A DNA stretch of 5,003 nt from positions 1-5,003 of the forward strand of contig JACQRN010000250.1 of assembly GCA_016206515.1 (NCBI GenBank), written 5' to 3'. A model generated the notes under the pieces. The model searched no databases, was not told where the DNA came from, and saw only the letters and a list, made by a program, of their open reading frames with translations. The position numbers and the translations under genes were made by a program. Below, in pieces: positions 1 through 5,003 of the stretch (the stretch's first letter is position 1; every line of letters starts with the position of its first letter). This stretch comes from Planctomycetota bacterium (lineage in GTDB: Bacteria > Planctomycetota > SBBH01 > JACQRN01).

Positions 1-807
1 ACGTTCACGACCGAGCACGCCGAGTCCGCCCTGCGGGTCGGGGAGGCGTTCCTGAATGCGGCCGAGTCGCTCGACGAGGTGCAGGAGCATTTCCTCGGGC
101 GTGCCTGCGCGGCGCGGATCCTTGCCCGGTATCGCCCCGTCGAGGACGAGGCGTTGCAGGGGTACGTCGGGCACGTCGGCCACACGGTGGCGCTCCACTC
201 CGATCGCCCGCGGACCTACGGCGGCTACCGCTTCATTGTGGTCGAATCGGCGGTGGAGTCCGGCGAGCCGAACGCCTTCGCCGCGCCCGGCGGGTTCGTC
301 TTCGTGACGAGTTCCCTTTTGTCGAGCCTGGAGTCCGAGGACCAGCTCGCGGCGGTCCTCGCGCACGAGGTCGCCCATGTCGTCGCGCGGCACGGTCTGA
401 AGGCGATCGAGGACGCGCGGTTCAAGGGGGCGATCGGCACCGCGATCGTGGAGGGGACGCGCCACCTGTCCGACACGGAGGTCCGCGAGGCGGCCCAGGT
501 CCTGCAGGCCTCGGTGGGGGACGTTCTGAAGACGATCCTGGAACGCGGCTACAGCCGGGAGCAGGAGATGGAGGCGGATCGTCTCGGGATCACCTTCGCG
601 TACCGCGCGGGGTACGACCCTGCGGGGCTCTGCCAGTTCCTTCATTCCGCCGAGGTCGCCGAGGGGGGGCCTCCGCGGTGGCTCTCGACGCACCCGGGGG
701 GACGCAAGCGCGTGCGCGCCTCCGATGACTTCGTTGCCGACTCCACGATGAAGGGGATCACGCTCCCGATCCGCACCGAGCGGTTCCGCCGGTTCGTCGC
801 GCGGTAG
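1..807 (+). CDS. M48 family zinc metalloprotease, 5'-truncated by window edge
   Basis: The frame is open from base 1 to the TAG at 805, giving 268 visible residues; the true start, and any signal peptide or lipobox, lies to the left. A GTG at 79 is an unlikely start because upstream residues continue the usual helical lead-in of the family. The zinc-peptidase core is clear: NAFAAPGGFVFVT precedes the metal site, HEVAH at 364-378 (window residues 122-126) supplies two His ligands and the catalytic Glu, followed by VVARHG. The third ligand is the Glu of EMEAD (565-579, residues 189-193), and a THPGGRKR segment near the C-terminus matches the usual STHP stretch. Known M48 members of this type (BepA/LoiP-like) are envelope proteases that act in protein quality control; that role is inferred here. 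No TPR repeats follow the peptidase domain, so it is a short form. It is followed after 3 bases by the Nudix gene, in the same frame. Confidence 0.92.
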   Translation, partial: TFTTEHAESALRVGEAFLNAAESLDEVQEHFLGRACAARILARYRPVEDEALQGYVGHVGHTVALHSDRPRTYGGYRFIVVESAVESGEPNAFAAPGGFVFVTSSLLSSLESEDQLAAVLAHEVAHVVARHGLKAIEDARFKGAIGTAIVEGTRHLSDTEVREAAQVLQASVGDVLKTILERGYSREQEMEADRLGITFAYRAGYDPAGLCQFLHSAEVAEGGPPRWLSTHPGGRKRVRASDDFVADSTMKGITLPIRTERFRRFVAR

Positions 808-810
808 GGC

Positions 811-1365
811 GTGTCCGAGCGGATCCTGCGGCAGGTCGGGCAGGTTCGCTGCGCGGACGGGCTTGAGGCCCTCCACCGCGACCGGATCCTCGCCTTCGTC
901 CGTGCCGGGGGGCCCCTGTTCGACCGCAACCGGTACGATCCGGGGCACCTGACCGCCTCGGCGTTCGTGGTGGACGACGCGCTCGAACGGATCCTCCTGG
1001 TGCACCATGTCCGGCTCGGGCGATGGCTCCAGCCGGGAGGGCACGGCGAGCCGGGGGAGGACGACCTGCTGGCGATCGCGATGCGGGAGGCGCGCGAGGA
1101 GACCGGGATCGACGGGCTCTCCCTCTTCGGCGGGGAGGACTCTCCGCTCGACCTCGACGTCCACGAGATCCCCGAGCGGGGGGCCGAGCCGACCCACCTC
1201 CACCTGGACGTTCGGTTCCTTCTGGTCGCGCCCGCGCTCGCCCATCCCCGCGCGAGCGCCGAGTCCCACGACGCGGCCTGGTTCCCGCTCGGGGAGAGCG
1301 CCCCGGGCTGGGACAAGGGGATGCGCCGCGCGATCCTCAAGATCCGCGCGCGCAACCCAGTGTAG
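811..1365 (+). CDS. Nudix hydrolase
   Basis: This 184-residue protein hydrolyses a nucleoside diphosphate linked to another moiety, judging by its Nudix box; the substrate cannot be told from sequence. The lead-in HLTASAFVVDDALERILLVHH is the first core strand pair, then GRWLQPGGH leads into the box. The box reads G77-x5-E83-x8-R92-E93-A-R-E96-E97-T-G99-I100. The catalytic REAREETGI helix (cgg at 1084 onward) is intact, but the spacer between the first Glu and REx is eight residues rather than the canonical seven. A LGRWLQPGGH lead with a longer spacer is what I recall of one uncharacterised Nudix subfamily; that assignment is from memory. The length is normal for a single-domain Nudix protein. 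The GTG start at 811 lies 3 bases after the M48 stop, has no good ribosome-binding site and is probably translated by coupling. A CTG at 826 is a less likely start. Confidence 0.9.
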   Translation: MSERILRQVGQVRCADGLEALHRDRILAFVRAGGPLFDRNRYDPGHLTASAFVVDDALERILLVHHVRLGRWLQPGGHGEPGEDDLLAIAMREAREETGIDGLSLFGGEDSPLDLDVHEIPERGAEPTHLHLDVRFLLVAPALAHPRASAESHDAAWFPLGESAPGWDKGMRRAILKIRARNPV

Positions 1366-1368
1366 AAT
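1363..1368 (+). promoter_or_regulatory. possible -10 box for a leaderless transcript
   Basis: TAGAAT overlaps the stop codon of the Nudix gene and ends 6 bases before the ATG at 1375. A start point about 7 bases after the hexamer would fall on the ATG itself, giving a leaderless mRNA. No convincing -35 element is seen about 17 bases upstream, and no Shine-Dalgarno sequence precedes the ATG. The evidence is one hexamer and its spacing only. Confidence 0.35.
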
Positions 1369-1374
1369 CCCGGC

Positions 1375-1602
1375 ATGGGCGGCAGGCGGCGCGGCGTACG
1401 TGTGTGCGAGGTCCGGCGTGGCTACGGGGAGGAGACCGCCGAGGCGAAGCTCCGGTCGTTCCTTGGACTCTCGTTCACGGAGCGATTCGACCGCATCGTG
1501 GAGTTGGGCGACTTCCTGAGGTTTTCGAGGGGGGGACGCATTGACGCCGACCGTTGGCGCGGCTACAGGACTGTTCGCGTCCTTGGCACGCGAAAGGGCT
1601 AG
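1375..1602 (+). CDS. small unrecognised protein upstream of nucleotidyltransferase
   Basis: This ORF of 75 codons starts at ATG 1375, 9 bases after the Nudix stop. I do not recognise it by name. The first 20 residues are Arg/Gly-rich; the segment from about residue 20 to 50 (EETAEAKLRSFLGL, then SFTERFDRIVELGDFLRF) looks like a real amphipathic helical protein. It resembles short ORFs often seen just ahead of nucleotidyltransferase genes of the type found at 1541; that resemblance is from memory. The last 20 or so residues are Arg-rich, overlap the next gene by 62 bases and look non-native. A G7 run at 1529-1535 sits just where quality drops. One extra G would end the protein at residue 56 with a TGA overlapping the next start codon (TTGA), a much more usual operon junction. 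So the coordinates are those of the sequence as given, and the real product may be 56 residues. No membrane segment or catalytic motif is visible. Confidence 0.5.
   Translation: MGGRRRGVRVCEVRRGYGEETAEAKLRSFLGLSFTERFDRIVELGDFLRFSRGGRIDADRWRGYRTVRVLGTRKG
1527..1536 (+). promoter_or_regulatory. ribosome-binding site deciding the TTG start at 1541
   Basis: The purine run GAGGGGGGGA lies directly upstream of TTG 1541, with the GAGG core about 10 bases and the end of the run 4 bases from the codon. It supports TTG as the start of the nucleotidyltransferase, since no ATG or GTG lies close by in that frame before the conserved YLVIGG strand. Confidence 0.5.
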
Positions 1603-2020
1603 GTACCTCGTCATCGGCGGGTTCGCCGTGGCGCTCCACGGACTCCCCCGCGTGACGGAGGATATCGATCTGGCGATCAGCCCGACGCTCCTGAATGCGC
1701 GGAGGGTCCTTCGTGCGATGGAGAAGGCCGGATATGGGACCGCGACGATGATCCGTCCCGAGGAACTCGTGGAGACCGAGATCGTCGTATGCAACGATCG
1801 CCTCCGCGTGGACCTGCTGACGCGGCCCAAGGGGCTCGCCTTCCCCTCCGCCTGGAGGCGTCGGGAGACGCGGGTCGTCCACGGCGTGAGGGTTCACTTC
1901 GCGTCGCTGGAGGACCTGATCGCGGCCAAGGATGCGGCGGGCCGTCCGGTCGACCTGGCAGATCTCGTGCGATTGCGCGAGGCATTAGAGCGGCGGAAGG
2001 TGGGGCGCCGTGACTCCTGA
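1541..2020 (+). CDS. minimal nucleotidyltransferase-fold protein (AbiEii/DUF6036-like)
   Basis: This 159-residue protein carries the signature of small nucleotidyltransferases. YLVIGGFAVALHG contains the G26-G27 pair, and PRVTEDIDLAI contains the metal-binding D41-x-D43 pair. A strand RLRVDLLT supplies the third acidic residue, D91. A C-terminal FASLEDLIAAKDAAGRPVDLADL segment is usual for these GGFA..H..R.T.DID-type proteins. All three catalytic acids are present, so it should be able to bind NTP and Mg2+ and transfer a nucleotide; the target (tRNA, protein or small molecule) is unknown. Relatives include toxins of type IV AbiE-like systems and many uncharacterised genes. The start is TTG, chosen because a strong purine-rich site precedes it and the helix before YLVIGG is complete from there. 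It overlaps the small ORF upstream by 62 bases and the methionine gene downstream by 11, so it is likely co-translated with both. No HEPN (Rx4-6H) partner is visible. Confidence 0.85.
   Translation: MTPTVGAATGLFASLARERARYLVIGGFAVALHGLPRVTEDIDLAISPTLLNARRVLRAMEKAGYGTATMIRPEELVETEIVVCNDRLRVDLLTRPKGLAFPSAWRRRETRVVHGVRVHFASLEDLIAAKDAAGRPVDLADLVRLREALERRKVGRRDS
1995..2004 (+). promoter_or_regulatory. ribosome-binding site for the GTG start at 2010
   Basis: GGAAGGTGGG lies inside the end of the nucleotidyltransferase gene, with the GGAAGG core 9 bases before GTG 2010. It supports this GTG as the start of the bifunctional enzyme, 15 or so residues before the conserved DGGMGSEL motif. Confidence 0.45.
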
Positions 2021-3857
2021 CGAACTCAAATCCCGCCTCGCGCGCGAGGTCCTCGTCGCAGACGGCGGGATGGGGTCGGAGCTGTACGCCGCCGGCGTTC
2101 CGCTGCGCGCGTGCTTCGACGAGGTGAACCTCTCGCAGAGCGACCTGGTGCGGCGCGTCCACCGCGCCTACGCGAAGGCGGGGGCGCAGCTGCTGGAGAC
2201 CAACACCTTCGGCGCGAACCCGATCCGGCTCGCGCGGCACGGTTTGGAGGCGCGAGCCGAGGAGATCAACGAGGCGGGGGTCCGGCTGGCGCGCGAGGCG
2301 GCGCCCGCGGGGGTGCTCGTCGCCGGGTCCGTCGGTCCGATCGGCCCGATCGAGGAACTCGACGGGATCACCGGGGAGGATGTCCGCCGCTCGTACGAGC
2401 GCCAGATCGGCGCCCTGGCCGGGGCGGGGGTGGACCTGCTGATCCTCGAGACCTTCACGTCGCTCGAGACGCTCCTGGCGGCGTACGGGGCGGCGCGGAA
2501 GGTCGCGAAGGTCGCGGTGGTGTGCCAGATGGCGTTCGGGGAGGACGGCCGCACGCCGGCCGGGATCACGCCCGAGCAGGCGGTGCGGGAGCTGGAGGCC
2601 GCCGGGGCGGACGCGATCGGCGCGAACTGCGTCAACGGCCCGATCCGGACCGCGCAGGTGATGGAGAGGATCGCCTCCTGCGCGACCGTACCGCTGTCGG
2701 CTTTCCCGAATGCGGGCGCGCCCACGTTCCAGGAGGGGCGGTTCCTCTATGCGAAGGACCCCGCCTACATCGCCGAGTACGCGGGGAAGATGGTCGCGTT
2801 CGGCGTGTCGCTGGTCGGCGGCTGCTGCGGGACGACGCCGGAGGATATCGCGGCCGTTGTCGCGCGCGTCGGGGGGCGATGTCCGGGGGCCCGGCCCGCG
2901 CGGGTGTTCGTCGGGACCACGCGCGCCCCCGCGCCGGCGCGGAAGCGGGGGGAGGGGCATGTCGAGACGTTCCTGGACCGCAAGCGCCCGTCCCCCCCGA
3001 TCACGGTGGAGCTCGACCCGCCGCGCGACCTCGACACCGGCAGGATCCTCGCGGGGGCGCGCTCGCTCGCCGAGGACAAGCGGGTCCGCGTGATCAACGT
3101 CGCCGACAACCCGCTCGGGGTCGTGCGCGTCGGGAACGTCGCCATGGCCGCGATGATCCAGGAGGCGACCGGCCTGGAGACGATCATCCATGTCTCCTGC
3201 CGCGACCGGAACCTGATCGGCCTGCAGTCGGACCTGATGGGCGCCTGGGCGCTCGGGATCCGGAACCTCTTCCCGGTCACCGGGGACCCCGCGAAGGTGG
3301 GGAACCAGCCTGGGGCGACCTCCGTCTACGATACGAACTCCCTGGGGCTCCTGGACCTGATCGCGCGGCTGAACCGCGGGGAATCCGCCACGGGGGCCGA
3401 CCTGGGGGGGCGCACCGGCTTCACCGCGGGGGTTGCGCTCAACTACTCCGGCCGCCTCGAGCCGCACGTCCACCGCCTGCGCAAGAAGGTGGCGCTCGGC
3501 GCGCAGTACGTCCTGACCCAGGCGATCTACGACGTCGGGACGATCCGCCGGCTCTATGCGCAGACCGCGGACCTGGGGGTTCCCGTCTATCTGGGGATCA
3601 TGCCGCTCGTCAGCGAGCGCAACGCCGAGTTCCTCCACCACGAGGTGCCGGGGATCGAGATCCCGGAGGGGGTCCGCGCGCGGATGAAGGGCTTGAAGGG
3701 GAAGGCCGGTCGCGCCCAGGGGCTGCGGATCGTGCGTGACATCCTCTCGGAGGCCCCGGGGACGGTGCCGGGGTTCTACATCATCCCGCCGTTCGAGAGT
3801 CACGAGCTCGCCCTGGCCGTCGTCGACGTCATCCACGAGGTCGCGCGGAAGCGCTAG
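2010..3857 (+). CDS. yitJ: bifunctional homocysteine S-methyltransferase / 5,10-methylenetetrahydrofolate reductase
   Basis: The 615-residue protein has the length and order of YitJ-type fusions. Residues 1 to about 290 form a homocysteine S-methyltransferase barrel: D18-GGMGSEL near the start, then LETNTFGANPIRL, and the zinc thiolates C207 (in GANCVNG) and C272-C273 (in GGCCGTTPED). A linker rich in Ala, Pro and Arg (about 290-325) joins a flavin-dependent MTHFR barrel at about 325-615. There E334 (in TVELDPP) matches the catalytic Glu, D426 (in PVTGDPAKVG) the folate/flavin-contacting Asp, and Q504 (in VLTQAIYD) the conserved substrate-binding Gln. The MTHFR half makes 5-methyl-THF and the other half methylates homocysteine to methionine in the cytosol. 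There is no cobalamin-binding domain, so the methyl donor for the first domain is not settled by sequence. All key residues are intact. GTG start, overlapping the preceding gene by 11 bases. No S-box or B12 riboswitch can precede it because the upstream DNA is coding. Confidence 0.96.
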   Translation: MTPDELKSRLAREVLVADGGMGSELYAAGVPLRACFDEVNLSQSDLVRRVHRAYAKAGAQLLETNTFGANPIRLARHGLEARAEEINEAGVRLAREAAPAGVLVAGSVGPIGPIEELDGITGEDVRRSYERQIGALAGAGVDLLILETFTSLETLLAAYGAARKVAKVAVVCQMAFGEDGRTPAGITPEQAVRELEAAGADAIGANCVNGPIRTAQVMERIASCATVPLSAFPNAGAPTFQEGRFLYAKDPAYIAEYAGKMVAFGVSLVGGCCGTTPEDIAAVVARVGGRCPGARPARVFVGTTRAPAPARKRGEGHVETFLDRKRPSPPITVELDPPRDLDTGRILAGARSLAEDKRVRVINVADNPLGVVRVGNVAMAAMIQEATGLETIIHVSCRDRNLIGLQSDLMGAWALGIRNLFPVTGDPAKVGNQPGATSVYDTNSLGLLDLIARLNRGESATGADLGGRTGFTAGVALNYSGRLEPHVHRLRKKVALGAQYVLTQAIYDVGTIRRLYAQTADLGVPVYLGIMPLVSERNAEFLHHEVPGIEIPEGVRARMKGLKGKAGRAQGLRIVRDILSEAPGTVPGFYIIPPFESHELALAVVDVIHEVARKR

Positions 3858-3869
3858 CGCCGCGCCCGC

Positions 3870-3875
3870 TATAAT
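3870..3875 (+). promoter_or_regulatory. consensus -10 box TATAAT before the RNase Y-like gene
   Basis: A perfect TATAAT stands out in the 29-base, otherwise GC-rich gap between 3857 and 3887. The ATG follows 11 bases after it, so a start point 6-7 bases downstream would leave a leader of about 4-5 bases. No TTGACA-like -35 is found at 16-18 bases upstream, which lies in the end of the previous gene, and no Shine-Dalgarno sequence fits the short leader. Confidence 0.5.
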
Positions 3876-3886
3876 CGGCCAGGCCC

Positions 3887-5003
3887 ATGCTCCCGGTCAT
3901 CGTCATCGCCTGCGTGTTGGGGCTCGTCGCCGGTATCGCGGGGGCGTTCCAGCGCGAGCGGCGGCAGATGCGCTTGGCCCACCGCGCGGCGGTCCGCCGC
4001 GTCAGCGACGAGACCCATGGGTTTCTCGTGCGGAGGAGGGAACGGGACGAGGCGCTCTCGTCCGAGCGGAAGGGTTCGCTGGAGGCCCAGAGGGAAGCCG
4101 CGCGGCGCCGGGGCGTGGAGGGGGCCGAGCGCCTCGTGCGCCGGGAACGGGAGTACGAGACGTACGGGCAGCTCGTGGAGGTCCGCGAGCAGGCCCTCGC
4201 GCGAACCCGCGAGGGGGTCGAGGCGCTGCGGGGCGAGGTGAAGGCTGTGCAGGAAGCCCTGGAGAAGGCCCGACAGGACGCCTGGGACGCGCTTCTGGGG
4301 GCGTGCGGCACCACGGAGGAAGCGGCACGTTCCGGGTACCTGAAGGAGGTCGAATCCGCGGCGGTCCTCGAGGAGGCGAAGCGGGGCGACCTGCGGCTGG
4401 CGTTCTGGGAGTCCGAGGTCGATGCCGAGGCGCGCTCCGTCGTCCGCCGCATCGTCGACCGGATCGACAACGACTTCTCGGAGGAGACGCGTCCGTTCGT
4501 CGTCCCGCTGGAACAGGTGGGGGAGGCGATCGCCACCGACGCGCCTCTCCTGGCGCGGCTCGGCGAGCGGACCGGGACCGAGGTCGAACTCGACCGAGAG
4601 CGCCGTACCCTCGTGGTGCACGGGCAGGACGGCGTGCAGAGGGAGGTCGCGCGCCGGACCTTGACGAAGATGGTGAAGCGCGCCTCCGGCTCGCGGCGAG
4701 GCGGCCGGCGCCGGGGCAGGGGGGGCGGCGGCCCCAACAAGGAGGAGGCGCCCGGCGGCGGCGCGGCCCGGGACCTGGACGGGGCGCTCACGGCGGCCTC
4801 CCAGGCCGTCGAGGCGGATATCGCCCGCGCGATCCAGTGGGTCGTGCGGCACCTGCGCCTCAAGCCGGTCCATCCCCAGATCCAGAAGGCGATGGGGCGG
4901 CTCCTGTACCGCACCAGCCACGGCCAGAACGTCCTGGGGCATTCCTACGAGGTGGGGCACATCGGGGGGATGCTCGCCTCGGAACTGGGGCTCCAACCGG
5001 AGC
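3887..5003 (+). CDS. rny: ribonuclease Y-like protein, divergent, 3'-truncated by window edge
   Basis: The frame is open from ATG 3887 to the window end (372 residues; canonical RNase Y is about 520). Order of parts: one N-terminal membrane segment (LPVIVIACVLGLVAGIAGAF, 2-21); a long Glu/Arg-rich coiled coil to about 195; a KH-like domain at about 204-265 (FVVPL ... ERTGTEVEL ... VVHG); an Arg/Gly-rich insert (about 268-296); a helical linker; then YRTSHGQNVLGHS and EVGHIGG, the highly conserved entry to the RNase Y HD domain, with H352 as the first metal-ligand His. The HD pair lies past the edge. Known RNase Y is a membrane-tethered endoribonuclease that starts mRNA decay; that role is inferred here. 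Two oddities: the KH GxxG loop (GREG in the usual protein) reads A216-T-D-A219, and the Arg/Gly insert is absent from canonical members. No stem-loop terminator separates it from the gene upstream; a TATAAT box does. It could be a second, specialised copy rather than the main RNase Y. Confidence 0.85.
   Translation, partial: MLPVIVIACVLGLVAGIAGAFQRERRQMRLAHRAAVRRVSDETHGFLVRRRERDEALSSERKGSLEAQREAARRRGVEGAERLVRREREYETYGQLVEVREQALARTREGVEALRGEVKAVQEALEKARQDAWDALLGACGTTEEAARSGYLKEVESAAVLEEAKRGDLRLAFWESEVDAEARSVVRRIVDRIDNDFSEETRPFVVPLEQVGEAIATDAPLLARLGERTGTEVELDRERRTLVVHGQDGVQREVARRTLTKMVKRASGSRRGGRRRGRGGGGPNKEEAPGGGAARDLDGALTAASQAVEADIARAIQWVVRHLRLKPVHPQIQKAMGRLLYRTSHGQNVLGHSYEVGHIGGMLASELGLQPE

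Noticed and set aside
79..81. GTG as the start of the M48 gene
   Set aside because: The frame stays open to base 1 and upstream residues (EAFLNAAESLDEV) match the helical lead-in expected in the family, so the start is probably outside the window.
642..1376. A 244-codon - strand frame opposite the Nudix gene
   Set aside because: Arg/Ser-rich translation without motifs, fully opposite a well-supported Nudix hydrolase.
1007..1544. Two alternative + strand frames (1007-1519, 1023-1544) across the Nudix and small ORF region
   Set aside because: Both are Arg/Pro/Ser-rich shadows of the Nudix gene. The second one's stop at 1542-1544 is relevant only as the likely true end of the small ORF after a one-base shift.
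2111..3739. A 542-codon + strand frame inside the bifunctional enzyme
   Set aside because: It is an Arg/Gly/Ala-rich out-of-frame shadow with no recognisable motif.
1677..3836. A 719-codon open frame on the - strand opposite the bifunctional enzyme
   Set aside because: Its product is Arg/Asp/Pro-rich without motifs, and the + strand carries two well-defined enzymes there. It results from GC-rich codon usage that avoids stops in the antisense frame.
3851..3860. Perfect 10-base palindrome GCGCTAGCGC at the stop of the bifunctional enzyme, considered as a terminator or operator
   Set aside because: A 10-base palindrome has no loop, is not followed by a T run, and such short GC palindromes are common in this base composition.
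3829..4996. Two overlapping - strand open frames of 361 and 375 codons opposite the RNase Y-like gene
   Set aside because: Low-complexity Arg/Ser/Pro products in two frames at once, with no family features, opposite a + strand frame with a membrane anchor, coiled coil, KH-like and HD-entry motifs.

Overview
The window is a very GC-rich (roughly 70% by eye) bacterial chromosome segment. Every gene I can support is on the + strand, and gaps are at most about 30 bases. Wobble positions are almost all G or C, starts include GTG and TTG, and long antisense ORFs are codon-bias shadows. The gene content (M48 peptidase, YitJ-type fusion, RNase Y-like protein) fits a GC-rich, non-model bacterial lineage. 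I cannot name the phylum from 5 kb.

Layout, left to right: (1) the 3' part of an M48 zinc metalloprotease gene (1-807), open at the left edge; (2) a Nudix hydrolase (811-1365); (3) a small unrecognised ORF (1375-1602), overlapped by (4) a minimal-nucleotidyltransferase-fold protein starting at TTG (1541-2020); (5) a bifunctional homocysteine S-methyltransferase / methylenetetrahydrofolate reductase (2010-3857); (6) the 5' three-quarters of a ribonuclease Y-like gene (3887 to beyond the window), with a membrane anchor, coiled coil, KH-like domain and the start of an HD domain.

The first five genes are packed tightly: gaps of 3 and 9 bases, then overlaps of 62 and 11 bases. They could be read as one operon. 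Two -10-like hexamers (TAGAAT at 1363, TATAAT at 3870) lie 6 and 11 bases upstream of ATG codons, suggesting extra start points giving leaderless or nearly leaderless mRNAs for the small ORF and the RNase Y-like gene. The products do not form one pathway: proteolysis, nucleotide clean-up, one-carbon/methionine metabolism and RNA turnover stand side by side, with a possible two-gene nucleotidyltransferase module between them.

The most interesting points are the RNase Y-like protein, whose KH domain has lost its RNA-binding GxxG loop and which carries an Arg/Gly-rich insert before the HD domain, and the small-ORF/nucleotidyltransferase junction, where a G7 run appears to have shifted the end of the small ORF by one base. 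I found no tRNA, rRNA, CRISPR array, insertion sequence, riboswitch or convincing terminator.
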